Shown one piece after another: positions 35,516 to 43,092 of a stretch of 64,000 nt of DNA (positions are counted from its first letter, which is position 1; the number at the start of each line of letters is the position of its first letter). Both the position numbers and the translations under genes were made by a program. A model generated the notes under the pieces. The model saw only the letters and a list, made by a program, of their open reading frames with translations, ran no database searches and was not told the DNA's origin. Origin of the DNA: Bog-473 sp963763575 (GTDB lineage: Bacteria; Actinomycetota; Acidimicrobiia; Acidimicrobiales; RAAP-2); contig CAVXPD010000005.1 of assembly GCA_963763575.1 (NCBI GenBank), forward strand, positions 124,001-188,000, given 5' to 3'.

Positions 35516-36697
35516 CTAGGCGAGCCGGTAGAGCTTGGTCCCGTTCTCACCGAGGATCTTGCGGCGCGATCCTGGGCGAAGCGAGGACATGGCCTCGTGC
35601 ACGTGTTCGAGTGGCTTGGGCCAGAGAGAGGTGGGGTGGGGAAAGTCGGTTTCGAAGAGGATGTTGTCCTCCCCGACCTTGTCGACCAGCTGCTGGAGAT
35701 GCCCACGCCCGGTCTCGAACCACATGGTGGCGAACCAGTTCGACTTGAAGTAATCCGAAGGAGCCCGCCCGAGCGCGGCTGCTTGTACCGGCGCGTTCTC
35801 GGGCAGTTCCCAGTCCATCGTTTCGAGGATGAACGGCACCCAGCCGATCCCGCTCTCCACGGAGACCATCTTGAGCTTGGGGAAACGGTCGAACACCCCC
35901 GAGAAGATGGTGTTGATCACGACGCGGGAGTTCCCGATGAACAGCATGGCACCGCCGATGGCGGGCTTGACGAACTCGTCCTGGGACTCCCAGAAATACT
36001 GGCCGAAGAAGTTCATCGCCGTGAGGCTCGCCCCGATGTGGAAGTGGATCGGGAGCTCCAGGTCGGCGCAGACCTCCCACAGCGGGTCCCAGGCTTTGTT
36101 GGCCAGGTCCGGGGCGCCGAGGTCCTGGGGGTCCGAGGTCATGTTGATCCCCCGGAGCCCGAGCTCTCCGATCCGTTGGGCCTCGCGGACACATTCATCG
36201 ATGTCCCACGCCGGCAGGATGGGCATGGGCAACAAACGATTCTTCGTGCGCTCTTGGATCTCTGCTCGAGAGTCGTTGAAGATCTCTACGCACAGTCGAC
36301 GCAGCGTGAGGTCCTTCACCTCGGCCAGGGTCTGGCCCCCCAGTCCGAGCGCGTTCGGATAGAGGACCTGATACTGGATCCCCATGTCGTCGAGCACCTC
36401 GAGGCGGGTGTCGACGTCCCACGCAGCAACATGGGCGCGTTCGAAGTCCCATTCGATCATCGACTCCAAGAAGGGGTGCTTCACTCCCTCACGGTCGATG
36501 GTGCTCCCGCCGCCGGCCTTCCCGACCGGCGTCCCCTCGATGACCCATTGGCGCTCCCCGTCGACCTCCTCGACGTGGAGGATCTGGTCCTTGTAGGCGG
36601 CGGGGGCACGCTTCGTCCATAGGTCCTGGACGTCGGTGAAGTGCGAATCGGCGTCCAGAACTGCCAGTCCCTCGGGCACCTCGGCGGCGAGAGTCAT
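35516..36697 (-). CDS. Amidohydrolase-family (TIM-barrel) metal-dependent hydrolase
   Basis: 393 residues of the amidohydrolase-2 group (decarboxylase/hydrolase). It opens with VLDADSHFTDVQDLW, where the second metal-ligand His of the usual HxH is replaced. IHFHIGASL (~215) and the C-terminal FETDFPHP (~350) supply His and Asp ligands. The start at ATG 36697 has GGAGGA nine bases upstream. A second family member is encoded at 53561. No operon partners. Confidence 0.85.
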   Translation of the reverse strand: MTLAAEVPEGLAVLDADSHFTDVQDLWTKRAPAAYKDQILHVEEVDGERQWVIEGTPVGKAGGGSTIDREGVKHPFLESMIEWDFERAHVAAWDVDTRLEVLDDMGIQYQVLYPNALGLGGQTLAEVKDLTLRRLCVEIFNDSRAEIQERTKNRLLPMPILPAWDIDECVREAQRIGELGLRGINMTSDPQDLGAPDLANKAWDPLWEVCADLELPIHFHIGASLTAMNFFGQYFWESQDEFVKPAIGGAMLFIGNSRVVINTIFSGVFDRFPKLKMVSVESGIGWVPFILETMDWELPENAPVQAAALGRAPSDYFKSNWFATMWFETGRGHLQQLVDKVGEDNILFETDFPHPTSLWPKPLEHVHEAMSSLRPGSRRKILGENGTKLYRLA

Positions 36698-36832
36698 TTG
36701 ATCGGGTCCTCCAGACTTCGAGGCCACGGGGCACGCAACCTTCGTCTCCGAGGTTACTCAGCCGTGCTGACCCCTGCATCACGGCTCGACGGCCTCTATG
36801 TCCAGGGATCGTGGCTCAGGCGCAGCTTCAAA

Positions 36833-36838
36833 TAGCCT
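36833..36838 (+). promoter_or_regulatory. -10 box TAGCCT for the GNAT gene (leaderless)
   Basis: TAGCCT ends six bases before GTG 36845. Confidence 0.45.
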
Positions 36839-36844
36839 CTCGAC

Positions 36845-37360
36845 GTGGTTTGGCCCGGACTGGTGACCGAACGCTTGGAGTTGCTTCCACTGCCGGCACG
36901 TACGGCTGCGATCCTGCCGAAGGATTGGACGGAGGCGGCTCGCCACTTGGGTGTACGACTTCATGCCGAGTGGCCGGGTCCTGATCTTCTCGGTGTGCTC
37001 CCTCGTCAGGCCGCCTCGTCGCCGGAGACGGAGCGCTTCGGCATCTGGGTCATCATCGAGCGCGCCAGCAGATCCGTCGTCGGCGATGTGGGCTTCCACG
37101 GTCCGCCGGACGACGGTGGAACGATCGAGATCGGATACTTCGTCGTCCCTGATCGTCGGCACCGTGGGTACGCGACCGAAGCGGCCGGTGCCCTCCTCGA
37201 ATGGGCCGCCGCCGAGCCGCCGGTCCGTTGCATCGTGGCAACGTGCGCCCCCGACAACGCGGCATCCATTTGCACGCTCGAGCGGGTCGGATTCCTCCGA
37301 ACCGGTGAAGCGAACGGCGAGATCCGGTGGCGCTACCGCAGCCACCTCGACCAGGTGTGA
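36845..37360 (+). CDS. GNAT acetyltransferase, RimJ/RimL type
   Basis: 171 residues. It opens with LVTERLELLPL. The acetyl-CoA site is IEIGYFVVPDRRHRGYATEAAGALLEWA, with the R/Q-x2-G-x-A loop RRHRGYATEA, followed by NAASICTLERVGF. It transfers an acetyl group to an amine, possibly a protein N-terminus or a small molecule. The acceptor is unknown. GTG start, probably leaderless. Single gene. Confidence 0.87.
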   Translation: MVWPGLVTERLELLPLPARTAAILPKDWTEAARHLGVRLHAEWPGPDLLGVLPRQAASSPETERFGIWVIIERASRSVVGDVGFHGPPDDGGTIEIGYFVVPDRRHRGYATEAAGALLEWAAAEPPVRCIVATCAPDNAASICTLERVGFLRTGEANGEIRWRYRSHLDQV

Positions 37361-37641
37361 TCAGATGCATTGCACGTCTGCGCCGTGGCGGGGCGCCGTC
37401 GTTCCTTGGACCACGACCGCGTGTTCGACGGCCGTCCTGGAGGCCGTCAGCTCGAAGGAAGGAATTTCGAACCTCCGGCGACGACGGGTGGCGTCCACGC
37501 GCTCTACCGTGGATCCATATCGAAAAGTGCGCACTGGATCACGTCATGCCCCGGGGGGGTGTGCATGCCGGCTTTCCTTGTGTGTTGTCCACCGTAGGCC
37601 ATGCGCCTACAGGACGGGCCGGGGTGCGCGACTCCGGCAGT
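37361..37641. other. Gene-poor stretch before tRNA-Glu
   Basis: No convincing coding frame. Around 37465-37515 the minus strand has GGTAGAGC and GGTTCGAAA, faint D-arm and T-arm resemblances of a tRNA, but no acceptor stem closes. Confidence 0.4.
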
Positions 37642-37715
37642 TGGTGACCCGTGCAGGACTCGAACCTGCGTCAGCTGCCTGAAAGGCAGCCGTCCAACCG
37701 CTGGACGAACGAGCC
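37642..37715 (-). tRNA. tRNA-Glu (anticodon TTC)
   Basis: 74 nt including encoded CCA. The acceptor GGCTCGT pairs with ACGGGTC. D-arm GTCC/GGAC. The anticodon arm is GCTGC-CTTTCAG-GCAGC with anticodon TTC. The T-arm is GCAGG-TTCGAAT-CCTGC, fully canonical. Glutamyl-tRNA is also the HemA substrate. Confidence 0.95.
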
Positions 37716-38016
37716 GTGGGTGTTGCGGTGCAGAAGGTGGAGACTTCGAATTTCAGGGCAAGATTCAAACTGCTGACCGAGGCTTGCCGGGGCCCTTTGT
37801 GTTGTTCACTAAATCACCCGGGTGTGACAACAGTGCGAGTGGACTGGGACTGCGACGCGTACCTTCCGGATTGACCATCCGGACGCAAGGGGGCGGGAGC
37901 CCAGCCCACTCGAGCGAGCGACGGCGCCAAGCGCCGGACGCGCCGGGTCGGGCCGAGGGGGGTGCGGCACCGACGAAAGAGGTGTCGTCGGCGGTCGGCC
38001 GGGCTCCCGCCAGGGC
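37716..38016. repeat. Noncoding stretch with nested inverted repeats
   Basis: Arms CGAGTGGACTGGG (37836-37848) and CCCAGCCCACTCG (37900-37912) pair over 12 of 13 positions. Between them lies a 7-bp hairpin TCCGGAT/ATCCGGA with a 5-nt loop (37865-37883). CACCCGGGTG near 37817 is a 10-bp palindrome. CGGGAGCCC (37894) pairs with GGGCTCCCG (38001), and CCGACGA with TCGTCGG around 37970-37991. No coding frame is credible. Confidence 0.6.
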
Positions 38017-38099
38017 TACGGACAGGGAGGATCGAACACTCATGGACCGGATGCGACGGTTTCTGAGGCCGATGCGTCTACCGATGCCGCCACGTCCGC
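38017..38099 (-). tRNA. tRNA-Leu-like element (anticodon CAG), poorly paired
   Basis: 83 nt. The acceptor GCGGACG pairs with TGTCCGT (two G-U). The class II D-arm GCGGCATCGGTAGACGC is typical of leucine tRNAs. The anticodon loop is CTCAGAA. The anticodon stem has U-U and C-A mismatches at its ends and the T-stem GAGTG/CTCCC has two mismatches. No encoded CCA. Either a divergent tRNA or a decaying one. Confidence 0.5.
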
Positions 38100-38158
38100 A
38101 GGATTGGGCCGGACTCCGCAGGGGAGGTGCACTGCCACTTGTGCGTTGGGCCCATGAG

Positions 38159-38238
38159 TCCGCGGAGCAGGAGTCGAACCTGCCGTGCCAAAGCGCCTCG
38201 TTAGGGCCCAGGTGCCGTCACACGACGGCGAACCGCGG
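38159..38238 (-). tRNA. tRNA-like element (loop GCCCTAA, apparent anticodon CCT)
   Basis: 80 nt. The acceptor CCGCGGT/TCCGCGG has six pairs. D-stem GCCG/CGGC. The T-arm GCAGG-TTCGACT-CCTGC is perfect. The anticodon stem has one G-G mismatch, position 33 is C instead of the near-universal U, and the variable region is about 12 nt, between the two usual classes. Probably a degenerate or highly unusual tRNA. Confidence 0.4.
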
Positions 38239-38372
38239 AGGGATCGACGCACGGCCGCGCCGTGGCAGGCCTCGCGACATCGATCCCATTGCTGGCGATC
38301 TCTTCAATTGTCAAGGTACGTTTTGGGCGCGACGAGACAGACCATTTGGGTAAATGAGCTCGCCACACTCGC

Positions 38373-38443
38373 AGGGGCCGCAGGGAATCGAACCCTCGTC
38401 ATCAGCGGGTTCAAGGCCGCCGGCGCTGCCGGCGCCGCGCCCC
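38373..38443 (-). tRNA. tRNA-like element (T-arm canonical, 8-nt anticodon loop)
   Basis: 71 nt. GGGGC/GCCCC acceptor core, T-loop TTCGATT with an AGGG/CCCT stem, GC-rich D-arm. The anticodon stem GGCGG/CCGCT closes an 8-nt loop CCTTGAAC, one base longer than normal. Discriminator T, no CCA. Tentative. Confidence 0.35.
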
Positions 38444-38481
38444 TTGGTGGTGCTCTTCGTTCTTGTGTCGGTCCGATAACC

Positions 38482-38512
38482 AAAAGAGCCGCCTCCATCA
38501 GGAGGCGGCTCT
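38482..38512 (-). terminator. Strong intrinsic terminator (minus strand)
   Basis: A perfect 12-bp stem AGAGCCGCCTCC/GGAGGCGGCTCT with a 4-nt loop is followed on the minus strand by TTTT. There is no T run on the plus strand, so it stops leftward transcription. Confidence 0.8.
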
Positions 38513-38542
38513 CAAACGGTCACGGACCTGTGAAGATCCTGT

Positions 38543-38692
38543 TCATGCCGTTGAGAGCGCCTCCAATACGAGAACGTTGCCGAAGATGTCTCGGCCGGCA
38601 CCGGCGTGCGACATAACGCGCGATGTCAGCGAAGCACCTCCGCCCTCCTTCGTCGGGAGTTCCCGGTCCCTACTCGCGTCGTTGTACCGCAT
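38543..38692 (-). CDS. Candidate leaderless small protein (49 residues)
   Basis: A 49-codon frame whose ATG lies eight bases after a near-consensus promoter and whose stop (38543) lies about 30 nt before the strong terminator. The peptide begins MRYNDASRDRELP, has a glycine-rich middle, and ends in SRVMSHAGAGRDIFGNVLVL plus six residues. No cysteines, no signal peptide. The end faintly recalls the last strand of VOC/glyoxalase proteins, too weak to assign. About 73% of third codon positions are G or C, not far from background. The transcript could instead be a noncoding RNA of about 210 nt. Confidence 0.4.
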   Translation of the reverse strand: MRYNDASRDRELPTKEGGGASLTSRVMSHAGAGRDIFGNVLVLEALSTA

Positions 38693-38700
38693 GGTTGGGA

Positions 38701-38729
38701 AGTATATGAAGTTGGAACGGGTATGTGAA
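38701..38729 (-). promoter_or_regulatory. Near-consensus promoter TTCACA-17-TATACT
   Basis: -35 TTCACA at 38724-38729 and -10 TATACT at 38701-38706, each five of six matches to consensus, with an optimal 17-bp spacer. Best promoter in the window. It reads leftward into the 49-codon frame. Confidence 0.7.
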
Positions 38730-38740
38730 GAGGCAAGGCA

Positions 38741-38757
38741 ACAATCACAAAGATTGT
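38741..38757. promoter_or_regulatory. Inverted repeat ACAATC-n5-GATTGT upstream of the promoter
   Basis: Perfect 6-bp arms beginning 12 bp upstream of the -35 box. The size and position fit a regulator site. Confidence 0.4.
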
Positions 38758-38971
38758 GCGGTTGATTGAAGACAATGTACTCATGTGGTGTGTGCGACGG
38801 ATCGCTGGAAGGACGCCGCGCATCAATGACGACGTGACGTAGCCTTCAACACTGAACGGAGCACCGCCGCGCGATCGAGAACGAAGAGCTCAGAGCCATG
38901 TATGAGGATGGGACTGGTGGCTGCAGTACCACGTTCGTCCCTTCGAACGCGCCCATGAGGGCTTGGGCCCG

Positions 38972-40042
38972 ATGGCACTAGAAATCTGGACGGCCGGCGC
39001 GAGTTCAGCGTCAAGAGTGCGAAGAACCGCCGAACGCCTCGAGCAGACCGGTTGGGATGGCTGGGCCCTCGTCGACTCCCAGAATCTGGCACCCGACCCC
39101 TACATCCTCCTCGCCCTCGCCGCGACGGCAACCGACCGTCTGAAGCTCGCGACAGGCGTGACCAATCCCCTCACTCGCCATCCCGCCGCCGCCGCAAATG
39201 CCATTGCCACAGTCCAGGCGACATCAATGGGCCGGGCCGTCCTCGGCATCGGGAGAGGTGATTCTTCGCTCGCCCACCTCGGTCTGGCACCCGCCCGCCC
39301 AGCTGCCTTCGAGCGCTACCTGATTCGGCTGCAAGGCTATCTGCGAGGTGAGGCGGTCCCCTTTGACGTCGAGGGCGACGGATCAGGGGTCGCCGCCTCG
39401 TCGAGCCTCTTGGAGATGGCCGGCGCGCCTCAGGCGAGCCAGATCCGCTGGATGACTGCGCTCAATGCAAGAGCGCCAAAGGTGCCTGTCGACGTGGCCG
39501 CCACAGGCCCGCGGGTGATCAGCATCGCTGCTCGCCACGCTGATCGCATCACTTTTGCCGTTGGCGCCGCTCCTGAACGACTGCGTTGGGCCATAGCGCA
39601 GAGCCAGGAGAGTGCTGTCCGCAACGTCGAGATCGGTGCCTACGTTCCGGTCGTGGTCAACCCCGATCGGGACGCCGCCAGACTCCTCATCAGTGGAGGC
39701 GTTGGTTCCTTCGCCCGTTTTTCCGTGATGCACGGACGCGTTCACGGTCCGGTCGATCCGGATGGGCACGCTGTTCTCAGAGCGGTACACGACAGCTACG
39801 ACATGAACCAGCACTTCTCCCAGGGGTCGCCCCAGAGCCGAACCCTTACGCCCGAAGTGATCGATACCTTCGGGATCGCCGGGCCTCCCGACTACTGCAT
39901 CGAGCAACTGCGCGCGCTGGTGGACCTAGGACTCACGAAGTTGGTGCTGCTCGGTGGCGGTACCGGGATGGACGGAGACTCGCGAGCGCTATCACACAGA
40001 CTTTTAACCCAGGAGGTCCTTCCGGCACTTCGTCAACCGTGA
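38972..40042 (+). CDS. LLM-class (F420-type) flavin-dependent oxidoreductase
   Basis: 356 residues of the bacterial luciferase-like TIM barrel. Blocks: LEQTGWDGWALVDSQNLAPDPYI (~25-47), LATGVTNPLTRHP (~66), ATVQATSMGRAVLGIGRGDS (~82), and the C-terminal FGIAGPPDYCIEQLRALVDLG. Actinobacterial members often use cofactor F420. The substrate is unknown. Third codon positions are less GC-rich than in the flanking core genes. The start is ATG 38972. Single gene, divergent from the small transcription unit at 38.5-38.7 kb. Confidence 0.85.
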   Translation: MALEIWTAGASSASRVRRTAERLEQTGWDGWALVDSQNLAPDPYILLALAATATDRLKLATGVTNPLTRHPAAAANAIATVQATSMGRAVLGIGRGDSSLAHLGLAPARPAAFERYLIRLQGYLRGEAVPFDVEGDGSGVAASSSLLEMAGAPQASQIRWMTALNARAPKVPVDVAATGPRVISIAARHADRITFAVGAAPERLRWAIAQSQESAVRNVEIGAYVPVVVNPDRDAARLLISGGVGSFARFSVMHGRVHGPVDPDGHAVLRAVHDSYDMNQHFSQGSPQSRTLTPEVIDTFGIAGPPDYCIEQLRALVDLGLTKLVLLGGGTGMDGDSRALSHRLLTQEVLPALRQP

Positions 40043-40406
40043 GGGTTCCGAACGGACCGAGTCCGATGGTCGGCGAGGAAGGTTTCCCATTCCAGCGGTG
40101 TTTCGTCCCTACCAAACCTCTATCGGCAGTTTGCCGGTCCGGTGCCGGGAAGTGACGGGCGGAGGTTGGTCGGCCAGAGAACCTCAGCCGGAAGGCCTAA
40201 CAAGACGCGGCCGGCGGGCTCTAGGTTGCGTGCCGACGCGATCGCATGCGCAGCAATGGTCATCTGATCACGCACAGCTCGATCGAGGGCACTGAGCGAC
40301 TGCATTCTGAGCCAGCCTGGGAGCCGTCTGTGCGGCGTGACACCCATCCCGCATGTGTGCGGCCCGGGACCTTGACGAGCGTAGAAGGACGCACGAGTAT
40401 TTCGCG
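40043..40406. other. Intergenic stretch, no gene seen
   Basis: 364 bp. No credible frame, promoter or hairpin found on either strand. Confidence 0.5.
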
Positions 40407-41273
40407 GTGCGTCGTCGTCATCTCCTCCTGCCCGTTCTCGCGGTCCTGGCCGTCGTCGTCACCGCCTGCGACTTGCCCAACATCGCCCCTACGGGCAGCG
40501 CGCCTTTGCGTTACCGCGACCAGCTGTTCAGCGCCGTCACGGTCACGTCGAACATCACCTACGGTTCCGCCGTCAACCTGGAGAACCAGACGGTGGCCCT
40601 TCAGATGGACATGTACCAGCCAACCGGTGACTCGGTCAGCGACCGGCCGGCCATTGTGTGGGTGCACGGTGGGTCCTTCTGTTGTGGCGACAAGACCGAG
40701 GCAGACATCGTCGATGAGGCGACCACTTTCGCGGAAAAGGGTTTTGTCGACGTCTCGATCAACTATCGGCTCGAATCGCCCGGCTGTAGCGGGAACGACT
40801 CGAATTGTGGGGCGGCGATCGCCGAGGCCTTCGCTGACGCCCAGACCGCGGTGTCGTTCCTGCGAACACACGCGGCGGCCTATGGCATTGACCCCAACCG
40901 CATCGCAATCGGCGGGACGTCTGCCGGCGGGATCACGGCCCTCAACGTCGGCTACTCGTCTTCGGAAGATCCCGCAGCACAGGTGCGCGCAGCGGTGTCG
41001 CTCTCGGGGGCCTACCTCGGCGTCTCGGGGGTCGGTGCGATCTCGAAGGGAGACGCTCCGGCGATGGACTTCCATTGCACGACCGACCCACTGGTGCCGT
41101 ATCCGCTGGCGGAGAACACGATCAACGACGCCCAGGCCGTAGGCCTCGACGCCTTCCTCGAATCGTGGAACGAGACGTGTCACGCGCCGTATGCAGAGCA
41201 CCGCACGCAGATCCTCACCCAAACGACGAACTTCTTGTGGTGGGAGATGGACCTCGCGCAGGCGGCGACTTGA
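40407..41273 (+). CDS. Lipoprotein alpha/beta hydrolase (carboxylesterase-like)
   Basis: 288 residues. A short basic start and hydrophobic segment end in lipobox VTAC near residue 19, so it is probably anchored outside the membrane. WVHGGSF is the oxyanion HGG motif. GGTSAGG carries the nucleophile Ser, and a His in ETCHAPY near the C-terminus may complete the triad. Family resemblance is to the BD-FAE/esterase group. Six further cysteines may form disulfides. The start is GTG 40407. ATG 40353 would add 18 residues before the signal peptide. Substrate unknown. Confidence 0.82.
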   Translation: MRRRHLLLPVLAVLAVVVTACDLPNIAPTGSAPLRYRDQLFSAVTVTSNITYGSAVNLENQTVALQMDMYQPTGDSVSDRPAIVWVHGGSFCCGDKTEADIVDEATTFAEKGFVDVSINYRLESPGCSGNDSNCGAAIAEAFADAQTAVSFLRTHAAAYGIDPNRIAIGGTSAGGITALNVGYSSSEDPAAQVRAAVSLSGAYLGVSGVGAISKGDAPAMDFHCTTDPLVPYPLAENTINDAQAVGLDAFLESWNETCHAPYAEHRTQILTQTTNFLWWEMDLAQAAT

Positions 41274-41726
41274 GCTGACCTGCACCGAGCTCGTCGTGGC
41301 GCCGGCGGCTTGGGTCCCGGTAATGGCGTGAGCAGTCTCAGGCTCGAGGGACTGCTGCCTCACCGAAGACTTCGGAATCGAGTTCCGTGCAACGAGTCTG
41401 CAACGGGTCGCGTTCGCAAACATCGCCGAATAACCCGGCGCTCTCCATGCAGGAATCCACGGCAAGGGACGGGAGGATCATCGCGCTGCGCGACGTGCGC
41501 CATAGGCGAAACGGAACGTTCGCGATTGTGTCCGAGCCGCCGGAGGGACCCGCGGACCATTCTCGAACCTTGACAGCGATTCAAAGTCGCAGTTCTTGAG
41601 GACGGACGCCACCGGTGCTGGTGAGGTGAGACAGCGACTGCCAGGGCCGATGCGGCATCGCAGGAGTACCGAGGCCGAGCCGTTGGCGGGACGGCCAGCG
41701 GGTGAAATGGAGACTCGATTGAGTCG
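41274..41726. other. Intergenic stretch, no gene seen
   Basis: 453 bp. Short frames occur but none has coding character or a start context. A TTGACA at about 41569 has no partner -10 box. Confidence 0.45.
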
Positions 41727-42542
41727 GTGTATGATTCTTCCAACCTCAACTCGGGTGGAAGCGCCGCCGCTTACGGCGGGGGGAGTGGCAGCGCTGTGGA
41801 GACCAGTTCGAATGGCGGATCCGCCGAGCCTTGGCACACGCTCCGTCTGCATCCCACCTCTGACCGCGACGGGCGAGAGGGTTCACTGCTCTTGATGCCT
41901 GCGCCGCGCAAGGCACTTCGCCACGCACTTCCCGTCGTGCTCGAAGGCGTCGTAGGTCCCCTCGTCCTGTTCTATCTGCTCCTCATCCTCACCGGATTCA
42001 AGGGTGCATTGATCGCGGCACTCGCCTGGTCTTATCTGGCACTCGGTCGGCGCCTGCTGAAGCGGGAGCGGGTATCGATGCTGTTGTTGTTCGGAACGAT
42101 TCTCATCACCTTGAGGACGGTGATTGCATTCGTCAGTGGGAGCGCCTTTATTTACTTTGCGCAGCCGACAGCCGGTACCGTCATAATTTCTCTCGCCCTG
42201 TTGGTCGCAGCAGTGGCCGGTCGGCCCTTCACACAACGCTTCGTCCACGACTTTTGCCCCATGGACCCGGCAATGATGAGGCGGCCCATGGTTCGTCGAT
42301 TCTTCATTCGGATCTCGGTCCTCTGGGCGACTGTCCTGATGCTCAATGCGGGGCTCGTGTTCTGGTTGCTCGTGTCATCGTCGCTCCGTTCCTTCGTGCT
42401 GGAGCGCTCGGCGGTGACCTACGGGCTCACCGCCATCGCCATCTTCTTCTCGATCACCAGGTTCATGGCGATGATGCGTCACGACGGCATTACCGTCGAA
42501 TGGGCGAGCACCAAGACACCTCAAGTCCGCTCGGGAGCCTGA
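41727..42542 (+). CDS. VC0807-like membrane protein
   Basis: 271 residues from GTG 41727, or 215 from ATG 41895. The first ~55 residues are Gly/Ser/Asn-rich and may not be translated. The rest has about five to six hydrophobic helices. The pattern ALPVVLEGVVGPLVLFYLLL, WSYLALGRR and RPFTQRFVHDFCP resembles the VC0807/DUF3159-type membrane proteins, function unknown. Lower GC (runs such as TTTATTTACTTTGC) than neighbours, in keeping with the accessory character of this stretch. Neither start has a strong ribosome-binding site. Confidence 0.7.
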   Translation: MYDSSNLNSGGSAAAYGGGSGSAVETSSNGGSAEPWHTLRLHPTSDRDGREGSLLLMPAPRKALRHALPVVLEGVVGPLVLFYLLLILTGFKGALIAALAWSYLALGRRLLKRERVSMLLLFGTILITLRTVIAFVSGSAFIYFAQPTAGTVIISLALLVAAVAGRPFTQRFVHDFCPMDPAMMRRPMVRRFFIRISVLWATVLMLNAGLVFWLLVSSSLRSFVLERSAVTYGLTAIAIFFSITRFMAMMRHDGITVEWASTKTPQVRSGA

Positions 42543-42868
42543 GTCCGCACGGTCATCGGTGCCTCGACGACGGGCCCGTGCCGTGATTACAACAGAGCAG
42601 CGTGCTCTCCGGATTGGGCGGCCTGGGCCAATCGGCGGAGGTGTCTAACTCCGATTCCTAGTGGGCCCTTTTCGGGTGGACCAACACCATTTCCTGGGAC
42701 CTCTTTTGGTGGCTCTTCCGGTGGGCTCTTCTGACGGGCTTTTCTGCTGCGTTTCTGCTGTCGGGGTCACCCAAAAGCACGTGTCGGCCCTCAGCCGAAC
42801 AGGAAATGACGGGGATCAGCCGGAACAACACATGTCTGTGTGGGCCTGTCTGTGTGGGCCTGTCTGTG
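42543..42868. other. Noncoding stretch between membrane protein and tRNA-Lys
   Basis: 326 bp with pyrimidine-rich runs (CTTTT, CTCTTTT) and, at its end, the 14-bp tandem repeat. No credible gene. Confidence 0.5.
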
Positions 42869-42874
42869 TGGGCC
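42833..42874. repeat. Three tandem copies of a 14-bp repeat overlapping tRNA-Lys
   Basis: The unit TGTCTGTGTGGGCC occurs three times exactly (42833-42846, 42847-42860, 42861-42874). The last copy includes the six 3'-terminal bases of the tRNA-Lys gene. Confidence 0.9.
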
Positions 42875-42941
42875 GCCCGGGTCTCGATCCCGGCACCTTG
42901 GGATTAAAAGTCCCCTGCTCTTCCGGATGAGCTAGCGGCCC
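42869..42941 (-). tRNA. tRNA-Lys (anticodon TTT)
   Basis: 73 nt, CCA not encoded. The acceptor GGGCCGC/GCGGCCC is perfect. D-arm GCTC/GAGC. Anticodon loop CTTTTAA. T-stem CCGGG/CCCGG. The T-loop reads ATCGAGA, so position 54 is A in place of the near-universal U. The base of the anticodon stem is a G-A mismatch. Otherwise a good tRNA. Confidence 0.88.
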
Positions 42942-43092
42942 CGGGGTGCACGATAACGGACGAGAAATCAGACGAGAAGACAACTGAGCAGAACCATGGT
43001 GTTCGAGACAGACCTCGGCTTATCGACTCGGATGTGTCTCGGCTCTTCGAGCAGTCAAACGGCGACATCTTCGAACCGGCCGTCCCAGAGGA

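Noticed and set aside
37465..37515. D-arm- and T-arm-like pieces on the minus strand before tRNA-Glu
   Set aside because: The T-stem needs a 9-nt loop and no acceptor stem can be drawn.
37836..37912. Inverted-repeat structure considered as a tRNA-Val/Asp or an integron attC site
   Set aside because: No T-loop or D-arm on either strand and no GTTRRRY/RYYYAAC core.
38463..38765. A 100-codon plus-strand frame over the small transcription unit
   Set aside because: It reads through the terminator stem and the promoter of the opposite strand and has no start context.
41387..41599. A 70-codon plus-strand frame in the gap before the membrane protein
   Set aside because: No ribosome-binding site, no hydrophobic or domain pattern, composition like noncoding DNA.
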